DNA of 64,000 bases from Prevotella sp. Its GTDB lineage: Bacteria > Bacteroidota > Bacteroidia > Bacteroidales > Bacteroidaceae. The stretch covers positions 1 to 64,000 of the forward strand of contig JAFRYZ010000044.1 of the NCBI GenBank assembly GCA_017442825.1, read 5' to 3'. Positions 42,327-53,230 of this stretch are shown piece after piece (positions within the stretch are counted from its first letter, which is position 1; every line of letters begins with the position of its first letter). Both the position numbers and the translations under genes were made by a program. The notes under the pieces are model-generated. The model saw only the letters and a list, made by a program, of their open reading frames with translations. It searched no databases and was not told the DNA's origin.

Positions 42327-43916
42327 TTAGATGGCCTTGTACTGGCCTGCGATGTCTGCCATCACACTTTCGATGGTGTCGGTGACATCGTTGGTGAGCT
42401 GACCACTACCCAGGATATCGATGACATCGGCATGGGCTGTACGCATCTTGTCGAGGAAGGTATCCTGACATTCGCGCACCTTGTCAACTGGAACGTCGTG
42501 CATCAGACCATGTACACCGCAATAGAGGATGGCAATCTGCTCGCCTACCGGCATGGGGCTGTACTGCGGCTGAATGAGCAACTGGTTGTTCTTGCGTCCG
42601 CGGTCGAGCGTCATAGCGGTGACGGCATCCATATCGCTGGAGAACTTAGAGAAGGACTCCAACTCACGATACTGTGCCTGGTCGATTTTCAACGTACCTG
42701 CCACCTTCTTCATAGACTTGATCTGTGCGGAACCACCCACACGGGATACGGAGATACCCACATTGATGGCGGGACGGAAGCCTTGGTTGAAGAGGTCGGA
42801 CTCGAGATAAATCTGACCGTCGGTGATGGAGATGACGTTAGTAGGAATGTAAGCCGACACGTCGCCTGCCTGCGTCTCGATGATGGGAAGTGCGGTGAGC
42901 GAGCCGCCGCCACGCACATGACCCTTCATACATTCGGGCAGGTCGTTCATCTGCTCGGCAACCTCCTGCTGCTCGTTGATCTTGGCTGCACGTTCCAACA
43001 GACGGGAGTGCAGGTAGAAGACGTCGCCCGGGTATGCCTCACGTCCGGACGGACGGCGCAGAATCAGCGACACCTCACGGTAGGCAACAGCCTGCTTCGA
43101 CAGGTCGTCATAGACGACGAGTGCGGGGAAGCCGCGATCGCGGAAGTACTCACCAATGGCAGCACCGGCAAAGGGTGCGTAATACTGCATGGCTGCAGGA
43201 TCGGCAGCGGTAGCACTTACGATGATGGTATAAGGCAGTGCACCGTGTTCCTTCAGAGTCTGCACGAGGGCAGCAACGGTGGAAGCCTTCTGCCCGATGG
43301 CAACATAGATACAATATACAGGCTTGCCTGCATCAAAGAAACTCTTCTGGTTGATGATGGTGTCAACGGCAATGGCAGTCTTACCCGTCTGACGGTCGCC
43401 GATGATGAGCTCACGCTGGCCGCGACCGATAGGAATCATGGAATCGACAGCCTTCAGACCCGTCTGCAACGGTTCCTTTACTGGCTGACGGTAGATGACA
43501 CCAGGAGCCTTGCGGTCGAGGGGCATCTCGAACGACTCTGCGAGGTCTATATCACCCTTGCCGTCGATAGCCTGCCCCAGAGGGTTGATGACGCGTCCGA
43601 GCATGTTGTCGTTCACGCGGATGGAAGCAATACGATGGGTACGCTTCACAACCTGTCCTTCCTTGATGCCAGCCGTAGGACCGAGCAAGATACAACCTAC
43701 GTTGTCTTCCTCCAAGTTCATCACGATAGCCATCGTGCCGTTTTCAAACTCAAGCAGCTCGTTAGCCTCAGCATTACGGAGTCCATAGACACGGGCGACA
43801 CCATCACTGACGGTCAGCACGGTACCTACCTCGTCGAACTTCTCCGCATCGTTGATGCCCTGCAACTGTTGAAGCAGAACCTCTGACACTTCACTTGGTT
43901 TTATCTTATCTGACAT
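42327..43916 (-). CDS. atpA: ATP synthase alpha subunit
   Basis: AtpA forms the non-catalytic nucleotide sites of F1. The 529-residue protein shows the P-loop [15 protein letters not shown], the QKASTVA segment, the [43 protein letters not shown] block and EIVGxG-type N-terminal text ([21 protein letters not shown]). Length and motif order are normal. It lies between atpH and atpG. Confidence 0.98.
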   Translation of the reverse strand: MSDKIKPSEVSEVLLQQLQGINDAEKFDEVGTVLTVSDGVARVYGLRNAEANELLEFENGTMAIVMNLEEDNVGCILLGPTAGIKEGQVVKRTHRIASIRVNDNMLGRVINPLGQAIDGKGDIDLAESFEMPLDRKAPGVIYRQPVKEPLQTGLKAVDSMIPIGRGQRELIIGDRQTGKTAIAVDTIINQKSFFDAGKPVYCIYVAIGQKASTVAALVQTLKEHGALPYTIIVSATAADPAAMQYYAPFAGAAIGEYFRDRGFPALVVYDDLSKQAVAYREVSLILRRPSGREAYPGDVFYLHSRLLERAAKINEQQEVAEQMNDLPECMKGHVRGGGSLTALPIIETQAGDVSAYIPTNVISITDGQIYLESDLFNQGFRPAINVGISVSRVGGSAQIKSMKKVAGTLKIDQAQYRELESFSKFSSDMDAVTAMTLDRGRKNNQLLIQPQYSPMPVGEQIAILYCGVHGLMHDVPVDKVRECQDTFLDKMRTAHADVIDILGSGQLTNDVTDTIESVMADIAGQYKAI

Positions 43917-43982
43917 TTTGTTTTTCTCGTTTTTCGTTATTACGGTTTTACGCTGTTCCTCATTTCGAGAGCAGTAAAACTA

Positions 43983-44546
43983 CTACTTCTTTAATTCTGT
44001 GCGTATCGACTTCAGCTTGTTTTTCACACTCGCATCCATGCGATAGGTTCCATATTCGAGGATGAAGCCGCCGATGATGTCGGGGTTGACCTCGGTCTGG
44101 AACTCCACAGTTCCTTGAGTCTTGCTTTCCACCATCTGCCTCAGCTTCTGCTCGGTGGCAGCGGAGACGGCAGCGGCAGTAATCAATCTACCACGGATGA
44201 TATTCTTCTGTTGGCGGTAAAGCGTGATATACGAATTAGCCATGAACTGCAGGGCGTTCTCCCTACCCTCTTGCAGGACGAGCCGGATGAAGCGCTTCGT
44301 CAATTCGGTGACCTTGCGAGGAGCACTTTTCCCGGCAATGGCTTCGCCGCTGGCAGCTATGAGCAGCGACTCCTTCTTGTCCTTGGCAAGCATAGGGTTG
44401 TCTATCGTAAACCGCAGTTCGGGCACACGCAGATAGCTGTCGGCAAGGGTCTGCATTTCGGCATAGACCTGAGCCTCCAGTTTAGCCTCTTCGGCACTCT
44501 TCAGGAGTGCACGGGCATAGCGAACGGATATTACACCGATGTCCAT
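43983..44546 (-). CDS. atpH: ATP synthase delta subunit
   Basis: AtpH links F1 to the peripheral stalk. The 187-residue protein starts MDIGVISVRYARALLKSAEEA, the usual N-terminal helix, and ends with the conserved VNPDIIGGFILEYGTYRMDASVKNKLKSIRTEL. It lies 6 bp after atpF and 66 bp before atpA. Confidence 0.95.
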   Translation of the reverse strand: MDIGVISVRYARALLKSAEEAKLEAQVYAEMQTLADSYLRVPELRFTIDNPMLAKDKKESLLIAASGEAIAGKSAPRKVTELTKRFIRLVLQEGRENALQFMANSYITLYRQQKNIIRGRLITAAAVSAATEQKLRQMVESKTQGTVEFQTEVNPDIIGGFILEYGTYRMDASVKNKLKSIRTELKK

Positions 44547-44552
44547 AAGCGG

Positions 44553-45077
44553 TTATGCTTTATTGTTGTCAACAGAGATTTCATCCAGCAGTCTGTCAAT
44601 CATGTCCATTTGAGCGGCATCAGAAGACAGTTTGTCGCGAAGAATCTTTTCGGCAATCTGTACGGAGAGCTCAGCCACCTGCGACCGTATGTCGCGTATG
44701 ACGTTCTGCTTCTCAGCCGAGATTTGCATCTTGGCATCTTCCAACAGACGTGCACTTTCCTCGCGAGCCTTCTCCTGTGCTTTCTCCACAATGGCTTCAC
44801 GCGTCTCGGCAGCCTCTTTCAGTATCAGAGCCTGCTTCTCGCGTGCTTCCTGGAGAATCGCTTCACCCTCTTGCTTGATGTTTTCCAAGCGCTCTGACGC
44901 CTCGTGCGCCTTCTTCAGACTCTCGTCAATGTATTGTTTCCGCTCCTCCACCATGTTGGTGATAGCAGGGAAACCGTACTTCGCCAGAACGAAGAAGATG
45001 ACGGCAAACGCCAAGAGCATCCAGAACAGAAGTCCCAGATCGGGTGTAAGGATTGCTGGCAGTTTACTGAAATCCAT
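44553..45077 (-). CDS. atpF: ATP synthase b subunit
   Basis: AtpF forms the membrane-anchored peripheral stalk. The 174-residue protein has one N-terminal transmembrane helix (PDLGLLFWMLLAFAVIFFVLAKYG) followed by a long charged helix (EERKQYIDESLKKAHEASERLENIKQEGEAILQEAREK) typical of the b dimer. Gene order and length are normal. Confidence 0.96.
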   Translation of the reverse strand: MDFSKLPAILTPDLGLLFWMLLAFAVIFFVLAKYGFPAITNMVEERKQYIDESLKKAHEASERLENIKQEGEAILQEAREKQALILKEAAETREAIVEKAQEKAREESARLLEDAKMQISAEKQNVIRDIRSQVAELSVQIAEKILRDKLSSDAAQMDMIDRLLDEISVDNNKA

Positions 45078-45133
45078 TAGCTATTGTTTTTTTAATTTCT
45101 TACTTAAAATCAGCTATTGTCTTCTAGCTTCGC

Positions 45134-45394
<261 letters not shown>

Positions 45395-45436
45395 TTATTA
45401 ATTAAGATATTCTTTTTTTTGTTTTCTTTTTTTTTC

Positions 45437-45472
45437 TAGGAATTCCTAGGGTTTCCTAGGAGTTCTAGGTTT
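45437..45472. repeat. CCTAGGA-type repeat inside the atp operon
   Basis: CTAGGAATTCCTAGGGTTTCC and TAGGAGTTCTAGG form three to four degenerate 10-bp units between atpE and atpB. The same family is expanded at 56050-56116. Adjacent T-rich sequence (45411-45435) might weakly terminate plus-strand transcription only. Confidence 0.7.
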
Positions 45473-46524
45473 TATTCCTCTCCATGTTCTTTATGAGCCA
45501 ACCCAATGAAGACGGCACTCAGCATCGTGAAGACGTATGCCTGTACGAATGCCACCAGTACCTCGAGCAGGTTCATGAAGAGCAGCATGATGATACTGAA
45601 GAAGTTCAATCCCAAACCGTAGCCAACGCCCATTGACCATCCGAGGAAAATCACACAGGTGAAACTGAGTATCACGGCGTGACCTGCCATCATGTTGGCA
45701 AAGAGACGAATCATGAGAGCAAAAGGCTTTGTAAAGACACCGAAGAGCTCGATGACCGGCATGATCGGTGCGGGATAAGCCTTCAAGAACAGAGGCACTT
45801 CCGGCCAGAAAATTTCCTTCCAGTACTCTTTGTTGGCAAAGACGTTGATAGCCAACATCGTGCACAGGGCGAGGAAGAACGTGATGTTGATGTTACCCGT
45901 CACGTTGGCACCACCCGGGAAGATGGGAAGCAAGCCTATCAGGTTGGTCGTAAAGATAAAGAAGAAGACGGTGAGCAGGTAAGGAGCATAGGGCTTATAG
46001 TGCTTTTCACCGATAGACGACTTGATGAGGTCGTCGTGAATCATCATCACAAACATCTCCATCATTCCGACAAAGCCACCCGGAGCATCACTCTTGGCAT
46101 CGTGTTTCTTGTACCAGCGAGCACACGACAGGAAGACAACGATGAGGATGACCACCACGATCCATATCTGCAGTACCGTCTTGGTGATACTCAGGTCGAT
46201 GGGGCGCTCAACGCTGCCGTCAGGCATACGCTCGTAAATCTTGCCGTGCTGTTCTTCGTTCAGGAAGAAGTTAGCCGGCAGGCTGTGAGCAGTACAGAAA
46301 TGCCATTCTCCGGTATTCGAACTACGGATGATGACAGGCAGGGAGATACTCAGGTGTTTGCCTTCATAAGTGGCAATGTGCCACTCGTAAGCATCTGCCA
46401 AGTGTTCCAAGACAATCGACGGAATGTCGAGCTCTTCTCCACCAGCTTTCTCTCCTTCCGCATAAGCCTGCATCGGAAGGAGGGCTATCATCATCAGGAG
46501 GATTATTGACTTGATCTGTTTCAT
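45472..46524 (-). CDS. atpB: ATP synthase a subunit
   Basis: AtpB provides the half-channels for ion translocation. The 350-residue protein starts MKQIKSIILLMMIALLPMQAYA, an extra N-terminal signal-like segment found in Bacteroidetes homologues, followed by a periplasmic stretch. The conserved channel region is at the C-terminus: KPFALMIRLFANMMAGHAVILSF with the essential Arg, and NLLEVLVAFVQAYVFTMLSAVFIGLA. The upstream in-frame ATG (46545) adds only 7 residues before the signal-like segment and is less likely. Confidence 0.96.
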   Translation of the reverse strand: MKQIKSIILLMMIALLPMQAYAEGEKAGGEELDIPSIVLEHLADAYEWHIATYEGKHLSISLPVIIRSSNTGEWHFCTAHSLPANFFLNEEQHGKIYERMPDGSVERPIDLSITKTVLQIWIVVVILIVVFLSCARWYKKHDAKSDAPGGFVGMMEMFVMMIHDDLIKSSIGEKHYKPYAPYLLTVFFFIFTTNLIGLLPIFPGGANVTGNINITFFLALCTMLAINVFANKEYWKEIFWPEVPLFLKAYPAPIMPVIELFGVFTKPFALMIRLFANMMAGHAVILSFTCVIFLGWSMGVGYGLGLNFFSIIMLLFMNLLEVLVAFVQAYVFTMLSAVFIGLAHKEHGEE

Positions 46525-46558
46525 TATATAATAAGGTATATACAAACTCTGGAATCCG

Positions 46559-46951
46559 TTAAGAGCGATTCGACACGCGTGCGAAGAACACGGAGTGATG
46601 AACCAAAGAAACTACATAGAACACGATGAAGACCAGAAAGAAAGTGAGCATGGAGTCGCCCTCGTGAACAAGATAATAGACAAACATGACTGCCAACGCC
46701 AGCAACAGGCGGAAGCTGGACACTGCCGTGAAGAAGGTAGGCAGACTGTCGGGCGACTGCTTGGCAACGCGCCGCCACACCCATGCGATGACGGTGCCCA
46801 CCACGAGGGTGAAGGCAGTGCCGACGAGTGCGGGGGTGAAGACTTCGTCAAGGAACCACACCTGCATCACCAACAGTGAGATGAGGAAGAGGGCTACCGT
46901 GAGGAAGAGGACCTGCCGGGCATATTGTTTACTGGTCTTGTCTATATCCAT
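46559..46951 (-). CDS. AtpI-like ATP synthase assembly protein
   Basis: The 130-residue protein has four predicted transmembrane helices (YARQVLFLTVALFLISLLVMQVW, ALVGTAFTLVVGTVIAWVW, SFRLLLALAVMFVYYLVH, MLTFFLVFIVFYVVSLVHHS). It lies between atpC and atpB, where many bacteria have AtpI or a Mg2+/c-ring assembly factor. Sequence identity to AtpI is not evident by eye; the assignment rests on position and topology. Confidence 0.65.
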   Translation of the reverse strand: MDIDKTSKQYARQVLFLTVALFLISLLVMQVWFLDEVFTPALVGTAFTLVVGTVIAWVWRRVAKQSPDSLPTFFTAVSSFRLLLALAVMFVYYLVHEGDSMLTFFLVFIVFYVVSLVHHSVFFARVSNRS

Positions 46952-47032
46952 GACGATTTTTTTGACTGGATGCTATTCAGCTTCAGGGGAACGCCCCCAT
47001 CTGCTTATTCCTTTCGTGTCACCTTGTTTCTA

Positions 47033-47278
47033 CTATAGCTCAACACACAGGCTGACTTTGTTCTTTTTCACTTCTACGAATCCGCCGAGAATGTTGAACT
47101 GAGTCCTCTCACCATCGGAAAGTTCGTATTCCACCACACCTGGGTCCAAGGAGGAGATGATTGGTGCGTGGTCGTTGAGAATTTCAAAACGTCCGACGGT
47201 TCCGGGAACGATGACCTTCTCTACGTCACCGTCAAAGACGATTTTCTCTGGTGAGACTATCTTCAAATTCAAACTCAT
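47033..47278 (-). CDS. atpC: ATP synthase epsilon subunit
   Basis: The 81-residue protein (MSLNLKIVSPEKIVFDGDVEKVIVPGTVG) is the beta-sandwich domain of epsilon. It ends after GGFVEVKKNKVSLCVEL and lacks the C-terminal two-helix domain that inhibits ATP hydrolysis in E. coli, as usual in Bacteroidetes. The ATG at 47278 is chosen over a TTG two codons upstream. It is 48 bp downstream of atpD. Confidence 0.93.
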   Translation of the reverse strand: MSLNLKIVSPEKIVFDGDVEKVIVPGTVGRFEILNDHAPIISSLDPGVVEYELSDGERTQFNILGGFVEVKKNKVSLCVEL

Positions 47279-47325
47279 TTTCAATCCTTTATTTTAATGC
47301 TTATCAGTTGCGTTCAAAGGCATCT

Positions 47326-48858
<1,533 letters not shown>

Positions 48859-48905
48859 TTATTTGTTTTTGAATGATTGAATATCGATTTTAGGTTTTAT
48901 CTTTG

Positions 48906-48936
48906 CAAAAATAGTCATTTCTTTTTTTATGCCAAA
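48906..48936 (-). promoter_or_regulatory. Promoter of the atp operon
   Basis: On the minus strand TTTG at 48936-48933, a 19-bp spacer and TATTTTTG at 48913-48906, 53 bp before the atpD start. It matches the Bacteroidetes consensus exactly. Confidence 0.85.
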
Positions 48937-49021
48937 AATAAAATGCAATTTTTGCACCTAAAAAGTGAAATCTTGATATTTTTATGTACTTTTGCAACAA
49001 GAAGACGACGCATAAGACGAC

Positions 49022-50143
49022 ATGAAAATTTTATTGTTAGGAGAATACAGCAATCTGCATGCGACGCTGGCTGAGGGTTTGCGCAAGCTGGGACATCAGG
49101 TCCTCGTCGTCTCCGACGGCACCTACATCTACGACTATCCTCGCGACATTGCCCTCAACAGGAAGGGTACGGGGCGGCTGGCAACCGCAGGCTACGTCAT
49201 GAAGCTGCTCCGCACATTGCCGCGCCTGACAGGATTCGACATCGTACAGCTGATCAATCCCGACTTCCTCACCCTGAAGGCTGAACGCCAGTTTTCCATC
49301 TACCGTTTCCTGCGCCGCCACAACAAGCATCTTGTACTGGGAGCGTTCGGAAACGATTGGCAATGGGTGAAGAGAAACCTGGAAGACCGTTTTATGCGCT
49401 ACGGCGATTTCTATACGGAGCATGAAGACCGCACGCAGGTGCCACATGTCAAGAAGGTTATTGACGAGTGGTATCACTCCGAGAAAGGCAGACTCAGCCG
49501 CTATGTCGCCGACGACTGTGATGCTATTGTTGCCTGCCTCTACGAATATGTGGAAAGCTACCGTCCTTCGTATCCGGAGAAAACCCGTTTCATTCCGCTT
49601 CCTATCGTGCCGAAAGAACATGTCAAGGTCGCTGGAAAAGCACTCGGAGAACCCGTAAAGTTCTTCTTGGGTATCAAACGTAAGATTATGGAACTGAAGG
49701 GAATGGACTTGTTCTATGATGTTTTACTCGAACTGAAAAAGAACTATCCCGACCAATGTGAAATCACCATAGCAGAAGACTTACCCTTTGCTGAATATGT
49801 GAAGAAGATGGAGGGGCAAGACGTTATTCTCGATCAAGCCTATTCCTATACGCCAGCTATGAATGCCCTGGAAGCCATGAGCAGGGGAATCGTTTGTGTG
49901 GGAGGCGGCGAGCCTGAGAACTATGAGATTCTGGGCGAAGAGGAGTTGCGCCCCATCATCAACATCCTGCCCGACAAGAAAGACATCTATCAGGCGTTAG
50001 AGCAATTGGTTCTGCACCCTGAAAGACTTCTGCCACTGAAAGAGCAAAGCATTGCCTACGTCGAAAAACATCATGACTACCTGAAGGTGGCTCAACAATA
50101 CGAAGCACTTTATCTGGACATCCTCAACCCACAACACGGGTGA
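49022..50143 (+). CDS. GT-B glycosyltransferase
   Basis: The 373-residue protein follows the GT-B plan: MKILLLGEYSNLHATLAEGLRKLGHQVLVVSDG at the N-terminus, FDIVQLINPDFLTL and, in the C-terminal domain, PAMNALEAMSRGIVCVGGGEPENYEI, which corresponds to the donor-binding E-x7-E region of family 4. Donor and acceptor are unknown. A TACTTTTG box precedes it at 48992-48999. Its stop lies in a 39-bp repeat shared with the convergent downstream gene. Confidence 0.8.
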   Translation: MKILLLGEYSNLHATLAEGLRKLGHQVLVVSDGTYIYDYPRDIALNRKGTGRLATAGYVMKLLRTLPRLTGFDIVQLINPDFLTLKAERQFSIYRFLRRHNKHLVLGAFGNDWQWVKRNLEDRFMRYGDFYTEHEDRTQVPHVKKVIDEWYHSEKGRLSRYVADDCDAIVACLYEYVESYRPSYPEKTRFIPLPIVPKEHVKVAGKALGEPVKFFLGIKRKIMELKGMDLFYDVLLELKKNYPDQCEITIAEDLPFAEYVKKMEGQDVILDQAYSYTPAMNALEAMSRGIVCVGGGEPENYEILGEEELRPIINILPDKKDIYQALEQLVLHPERLLPLKEQSIAYVEKHHDYLKVAQQYEALYLDILNPQHG

Positions 50144-50190
50144 GAATTTCCAACTACGGTTATCCTTTCACAACACGGGTGAAGATTTCC
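50130..50190. repeat. 39-bp direct repeat at a convergent junction
   Basis: CACAACACGGGTGA starts at 50130 and again at 50169, followed in both by a GAATTTCC/AGATTTCC-type word and CCAAC. The first copy supplies the stop of the rightward gene, the second encodes the C-terminus of the leftward gene. Confidence 0.7.
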
Positions 50191-51320
50191 TCCAACTGCT
50201 TCCCTATCACCTGCGGAGAAGCCATTTGGCGGATTTGCTCCGATACACGCTTGCCGTCGAAGTCTTCCATCTGCATGACGGTTTCCATCTGTCTCGCCAA
50301 CGCCGGAGCATCATCAATCGGCACGATGAAGCAACCGCCTTCTATGCGCTGATTGCGAGGGACGCACTCGGTGGAGACCACAGGGATTCCGGTGCTCATC
50401 GCCTCCAACAACACCAAAGGCTGCACCTCGCTGCGACTGGCCAACACCAGTGCGTCACAGTCATAGAGCAACCTGCGGATAGCCTCTTTGTCTATCCTGC
50501 CGTAAGGCGTCACGTTTTCCAGTTGCTTCTCTTCCACCATCAGCCTGCATTCCTTGCCGTCGGTGTGCAGTCCGGCAATATGCAGCTCAACGTTGCAGCC
50601 TTTGTCGCAGAGTTGCCGATAGGCGTCAAACAACACGTCGTAACCCTTCAGATGATAGAAGTCTGCCAAGCAACAGAACCTGAAAGGACGTCCGCTACGA
50701 GCTGGTCGCGGCTGGCAGGCAAAGAAATCGGTATCGATGGTATTAGAAACATACTGCCACCGATAATCCTTCCCATAATAACACGTCATGCTCTCCACCA
50801 GCTCTTCGGATACGGGCAACACCATAGCAGCTTGTTCGTATGCCTGCTTCAACAGGGGCACCTGCCAAGTGTGGTGCGTGTGCGCGCCAAACTCCCCTTC
50901 CAGCAACATCAACGACAAGTGTTCCGTCACCACGTAAGGAATCTGGTGCTCCTCCCCTATCTTCATTGCCGCATAGCCTGCCCACTTGCCACAATGAGCA
51001 TGAATGATGTCGGGCTTTCCGTAACGGCGCACATAGTCTTCAAACATAGACTGAACAATGGAAATCCACCGACGCACATTCGTGCGGATAGCTCTCGGCA
51101 GTCCGCGCTGAAACGACTGTAACACTGTAACGCCGTCCATCTCGTGCTCGTAGCGACCCAGCGGCAGACTGAGATAGTCTTTCCAGCAAACCGTAACGCC
51201 CAACTGTACATTACTCAAGATGCGCACCTCATGCCCTAAAGCCTGCAAAGCCTTCGCTTGGTCTAAACAGAACAAGCCGCCATAGGGAGGGAAGAAGGAT
51301 GGAATTTCAAGGATGTGCAT
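50160..51320 (-). CDS. Family 4 glycosyltransferase
   Basis: The 386-residue protein starts MHILEIPSFFPPYGGLFCLDQAKALQALGHEV and shows GT4 features: DIIHAHCGKWAGYAA, a VSNTIDTDFF hinge, and RSEVQPLVLLEAMSTGIPVVSTECV with the E-x7-E motif. It probably adds a hexose during capsule, LPS or exopolysaccharide synthesis. It is convergent with another glycosyltransferase gene and followed upstream by intergenic GTTTAGA repeats and the rpsP terminator. Confidence 0.88.
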   Translation of the reverse strand: MHILEIPSFFPPYGGLFCLDQAKALQALGHEVRILSNVQLGVTVCWKDYLSLPLGRYEHEMDGVTVLQSFQRGLPRAIRTNVRRWISIVQSMFEDYVRRYGKPDIIHAHCGKWAGYAAMKIGEEHQIPYVVTEHLSLMLLEGEFGAHTHHTWQVPLLKQAYEQAAMVLPVSEELVESMTCYYGKDYRWQYVSNTIDTDFFACQPRPARSGRPFRFCCLADFYHLKGYDVLFDAYRQLCDKGCNVELHIAGLHTDGKECRLMVEEKQLENVTPYGRIDKEAIRRLLYDCDALVLASRSEVQPLVLLEAMSTGIPVVSTECVPRNQRIEGGCFIVPIDDAPALARQMETVMQMEDFDGKRVSEQIRQMASPQVIGKQLEEIFTRVVKG

Positions 51321-51321
51321 T

Positions 51322-51366
51322 GTTGAGAGTCGAGAGTTTAGAGTTTAAAGTTTAGAGTTTAAAGAT
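51322..51366. repeat. GAGTTTAAAG-type degenerate repeat
   Basis: GAGAGTCGAGAGTTTAGAG, then TTTAAAGTTTAGAGTTTAAAG: short-period words between the glycosyltransferase start and the rpsP terminator. Confidence 0.6.
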
Positions 51367-51400
51367 AAAAAAAGACCGACTCTGATAGAAGCCGGTCTTT
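51365..51400 (-). terminator. Terminator of rpsP
   Basis: On the minus strand AAAGACC(G) pairs with (C)GGTCTTT, extended by GC and wobble pairs, and TTTTTTT follows. Confidence 0.85.
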
Positions 51401-51431
51401 CATTTTTCTCTGTTCAGAAGCCGGAGACTGA

Positions 51432-52004
51432 TTATGCCTCTGCGGGAGCCTCTGTTGCCTCTTCTGCAGGAGCTTCAGCAGTTTCTTCTGCAGCAGCCTC
51501 TGTTGCCTCAGCAGCAGCTTCTTCAGCCTTTGCCTCAGCAGCGGCAGCAGCCTTCTTGTCGGCTACCTTCTTGGCAATAGCCTCGTTCAGCTTCTTCTCT
51601 GCTTCGAGTTCTTTGGCAGCAGCCTCTTTCTTGGCCTTTGCCTCACCCTCGCGAACAGCATCGAAGCCCTTCTCCTTAGCCTGCTTCCAAGCATCAAACT
51701 TAGCCTGTGCAGCAGCTTCGTCGAAAGCACCCTTCTTGACACCACCGCGGAGGTGTTTCATCAAGTAAACGCCCTCGTTCTTGAGAATGGTACGAGCGGT
51801 GTCAGTAGGCTGAGCACCTGTCTCCACCCAATAAAGAGCGCGATCGAAATTCAAATCTACTGTGGCTGGGTTGGTATTCGGGTTGTAAGTACCAAGCTTT
51901 TCAGTAAATTTACCATCACGTGGTGCGCGAACGTCAGCGACTACGATGCGATACACTGCATAACCTTTGCGGCCGCCGCGTTGCAATCTGATTTTTGTTG
52001 CCAT
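51432..52004 (-). CDS. rpsP: 30S ribosomal protein S16 with long tail
   Basis: S16 is a structural protein of the small ribosomal subunit. The first 85 residues are canonical: [33 protein letters not shown] and LGTYNPNT, then [19 protein letters not shown]. The following 100 residues are a charged helical segment and a low-complexity Ala/Glu tail ([18 protein letters not shown]), typical of Bacteroidetes S16 but about twice the length of E. coli S16. The promoter lies in the first unit of a 76-bp tandem repeat. Confidence 0.96.
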   Translation of the reverse strand: MATKIRLQRGGRKGYAVYRIVVADVRAPRDGKFTEKLGTYNPNTNPATVDLNFDRALYWVETGAQPTDTARTILKNEGVYLMKHLRGGVKKGAFDEAAAQAKFDAWKQAKEKGFDAVREGEAKAKKEAAAKELEAEKKLNEAIAKKVADKKAAAAAEAKAEEAAAEATEAAAEETAEAPAEEATEAPAEA

Positions 52005-52067
52005 TTTTTGTTGTAATTTTTTGAATTAATAATTGAATTTCATGCTACTATCTCGTAATAGCGGCTG

Positions 52068-52099
52068 CAAAGGTACGATTAAGTGAGTGAAAAAACAAA
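52068..52099 (-). promoter_or_regulatory. Promoter of rpsP
   Basis: On the minus strand TTTG at 52099-52096, a 20-bp spacer, TACCTTTG at 52075-52068. This is the only copy in the repeat array with an intact -7 box. Confidence 0.85.
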
Positions 52100-52260
52100 T
52101 TTTTCATTTGGTTTTTTCCGAACGTGAGTACCTTCGGCATAGCCAGAGGTACGATTAAGTGAGTGAAAAAACAAATTTTTCATTTGGTTTTTTCCGAACG
52201 TGAGTACCTTCGGCATAGCCAGAGGTACGATTAAGTGAGTGAAAAAACAAATTTTTCATT
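52071..52260. repeat. 76-bp tandem repeat, 2.5 units, upstream of rpsP
   Basis: Units start at 52071, 52147 and 52223 with the word AGGTACGATTAAGTGAGTG; the third breaks off after ACAAATTTTTCATT. Units 1 and 2 are practically identical. Each carries the TTTG-N20-TACC promoter core on the minus strand, but units 2 and 3 read TACCTCTG instead of TACCTTTG. Confidence 0.92.
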
Positions 52261-52308
52261 GCTTTTTTCAAAATACAATATTCTTCCCGTTTTCTACGTT
52301 CGTAAGAT

Positions 52309-53184
52309 ATGAGTCTTTCTATTCTTATCCCCACCTTCAACGACGAATGCCACGCATTGGTTTCGGCGCTTGCCCTACAGGCACAGGCTGTTGAGGGGTT
52401 GCAATGGGAGATTCTTGTTGCCGACGACGGCAGCACCGACCCGCATGTTGTTGCAGCGAACAAGAGAATAGAACAACTGGAACATTGTACATATATAATA
52501 AGGTGTGAGAACAGCGGACGGGCAGCCATCCGCAATTTCCTTGCCCAGAAAGCCCAATACGAGCGTTTGCTGTTTGTCGATGCCGACATGAAGGTGGTGA
52601 AAGCCGACTTCGTGCAACGCTATCTCGACTGCGACGGGACTGTCATCTATGGCGGCTATACCGTCGGCAAGGGCACAAGAGACAACCTGCGCTATCTCTA
52701 CGAACGGGCAAGTGAGCCTGCCCAAACTGCCGAACGGCGCGCGATGAAGCCCTATCAAGACTTCCATACCAGCAACTTCATGATTCAGCGCACGCTGATG
52801 TTATCCACACCCCTCGACGAGAGGTTCCGGCATTACGGCTACGAGGATGTTCTGTTCGGAAAGCAGTTTCAGGAAAAAGGCATACGGATTCACCACATCG
52901 ACAACCCGACAGGATTCTATACATTTGAAGACAATGCGCACTTCGTAGCCAAGACCGAGGAAGGACTGCGCACGCTCTATCAGTTCCGCGATGAACTCAC
53001 AGGTTATTCACACCTGCTTCAGGTCGTTAACAAGTTGCAACGGCTTCACCTCGTGCGTCCGCTGCAATGGTTGTTCCGTTTGTCCGGTTCTGCTTTGCGT
53101 CGGAATCTCTGTGGAAACCGCCCCTCTCTCCTCTTCTTCCGGTGCTACAAACTGGGCTATTTCCTGTCGCAAGACCATATTTAG
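52309..53184 (+). CDS. Family 2 glycosyltransferase
   Basis: The 291-residue protein starts MSLSILIPTFNDECHALVSALALQAQ and has the GT2 nucleotide-binding text (ILVADDGSTDPHVV), the DXD-like LLFVDADMKVV and HTSNFMIQRTLML, then RHYGYEDVLFGKQFQEKGIRIHHIDNP with the ED motif. It is soluble, without transmembrane helices. Substrate unknown. It is divergent from rpsP, and the 76-bp repeat array fills the gap. Confidence 0.88.
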   Translation: MSLSILIPTFNDECHALVSALALQAQAVEGLQWEILVADDGSTDPHVVAANKRIEQLEHCTYIIRCENSGRAAIRNFLAQKAQYERLLFVDADMKVVKADFVQRYLDCDGTVIYGGYTVGKGTRDNLRYLYERASEPAQTAERRAMKPYQDFHTSNFMIQRTLMLSTPLDERFRHYGYEDVLFGKQFQEKGIRIHHIDNPTGFYTFEDNAHFVAKTEEGLRTLYQFRDELTGYSHLLQVVNKLQRLHLVRPLQWLFRLSGSALRRNLCGNRPSLLFFRCYKLGYFLSQDHI

Positions 53185-53230
53185 CCCCCTTTTCACTCCT
53201 CCTCCAGTTGGAGAGAGTTGGGGGGAGGGT

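Noticed and set aside
42432..43886. 484-codon plus-strand frame opposite atpA
   Set aside because: Antisense of a highly conserved gene; its translation shows no domain-like text.
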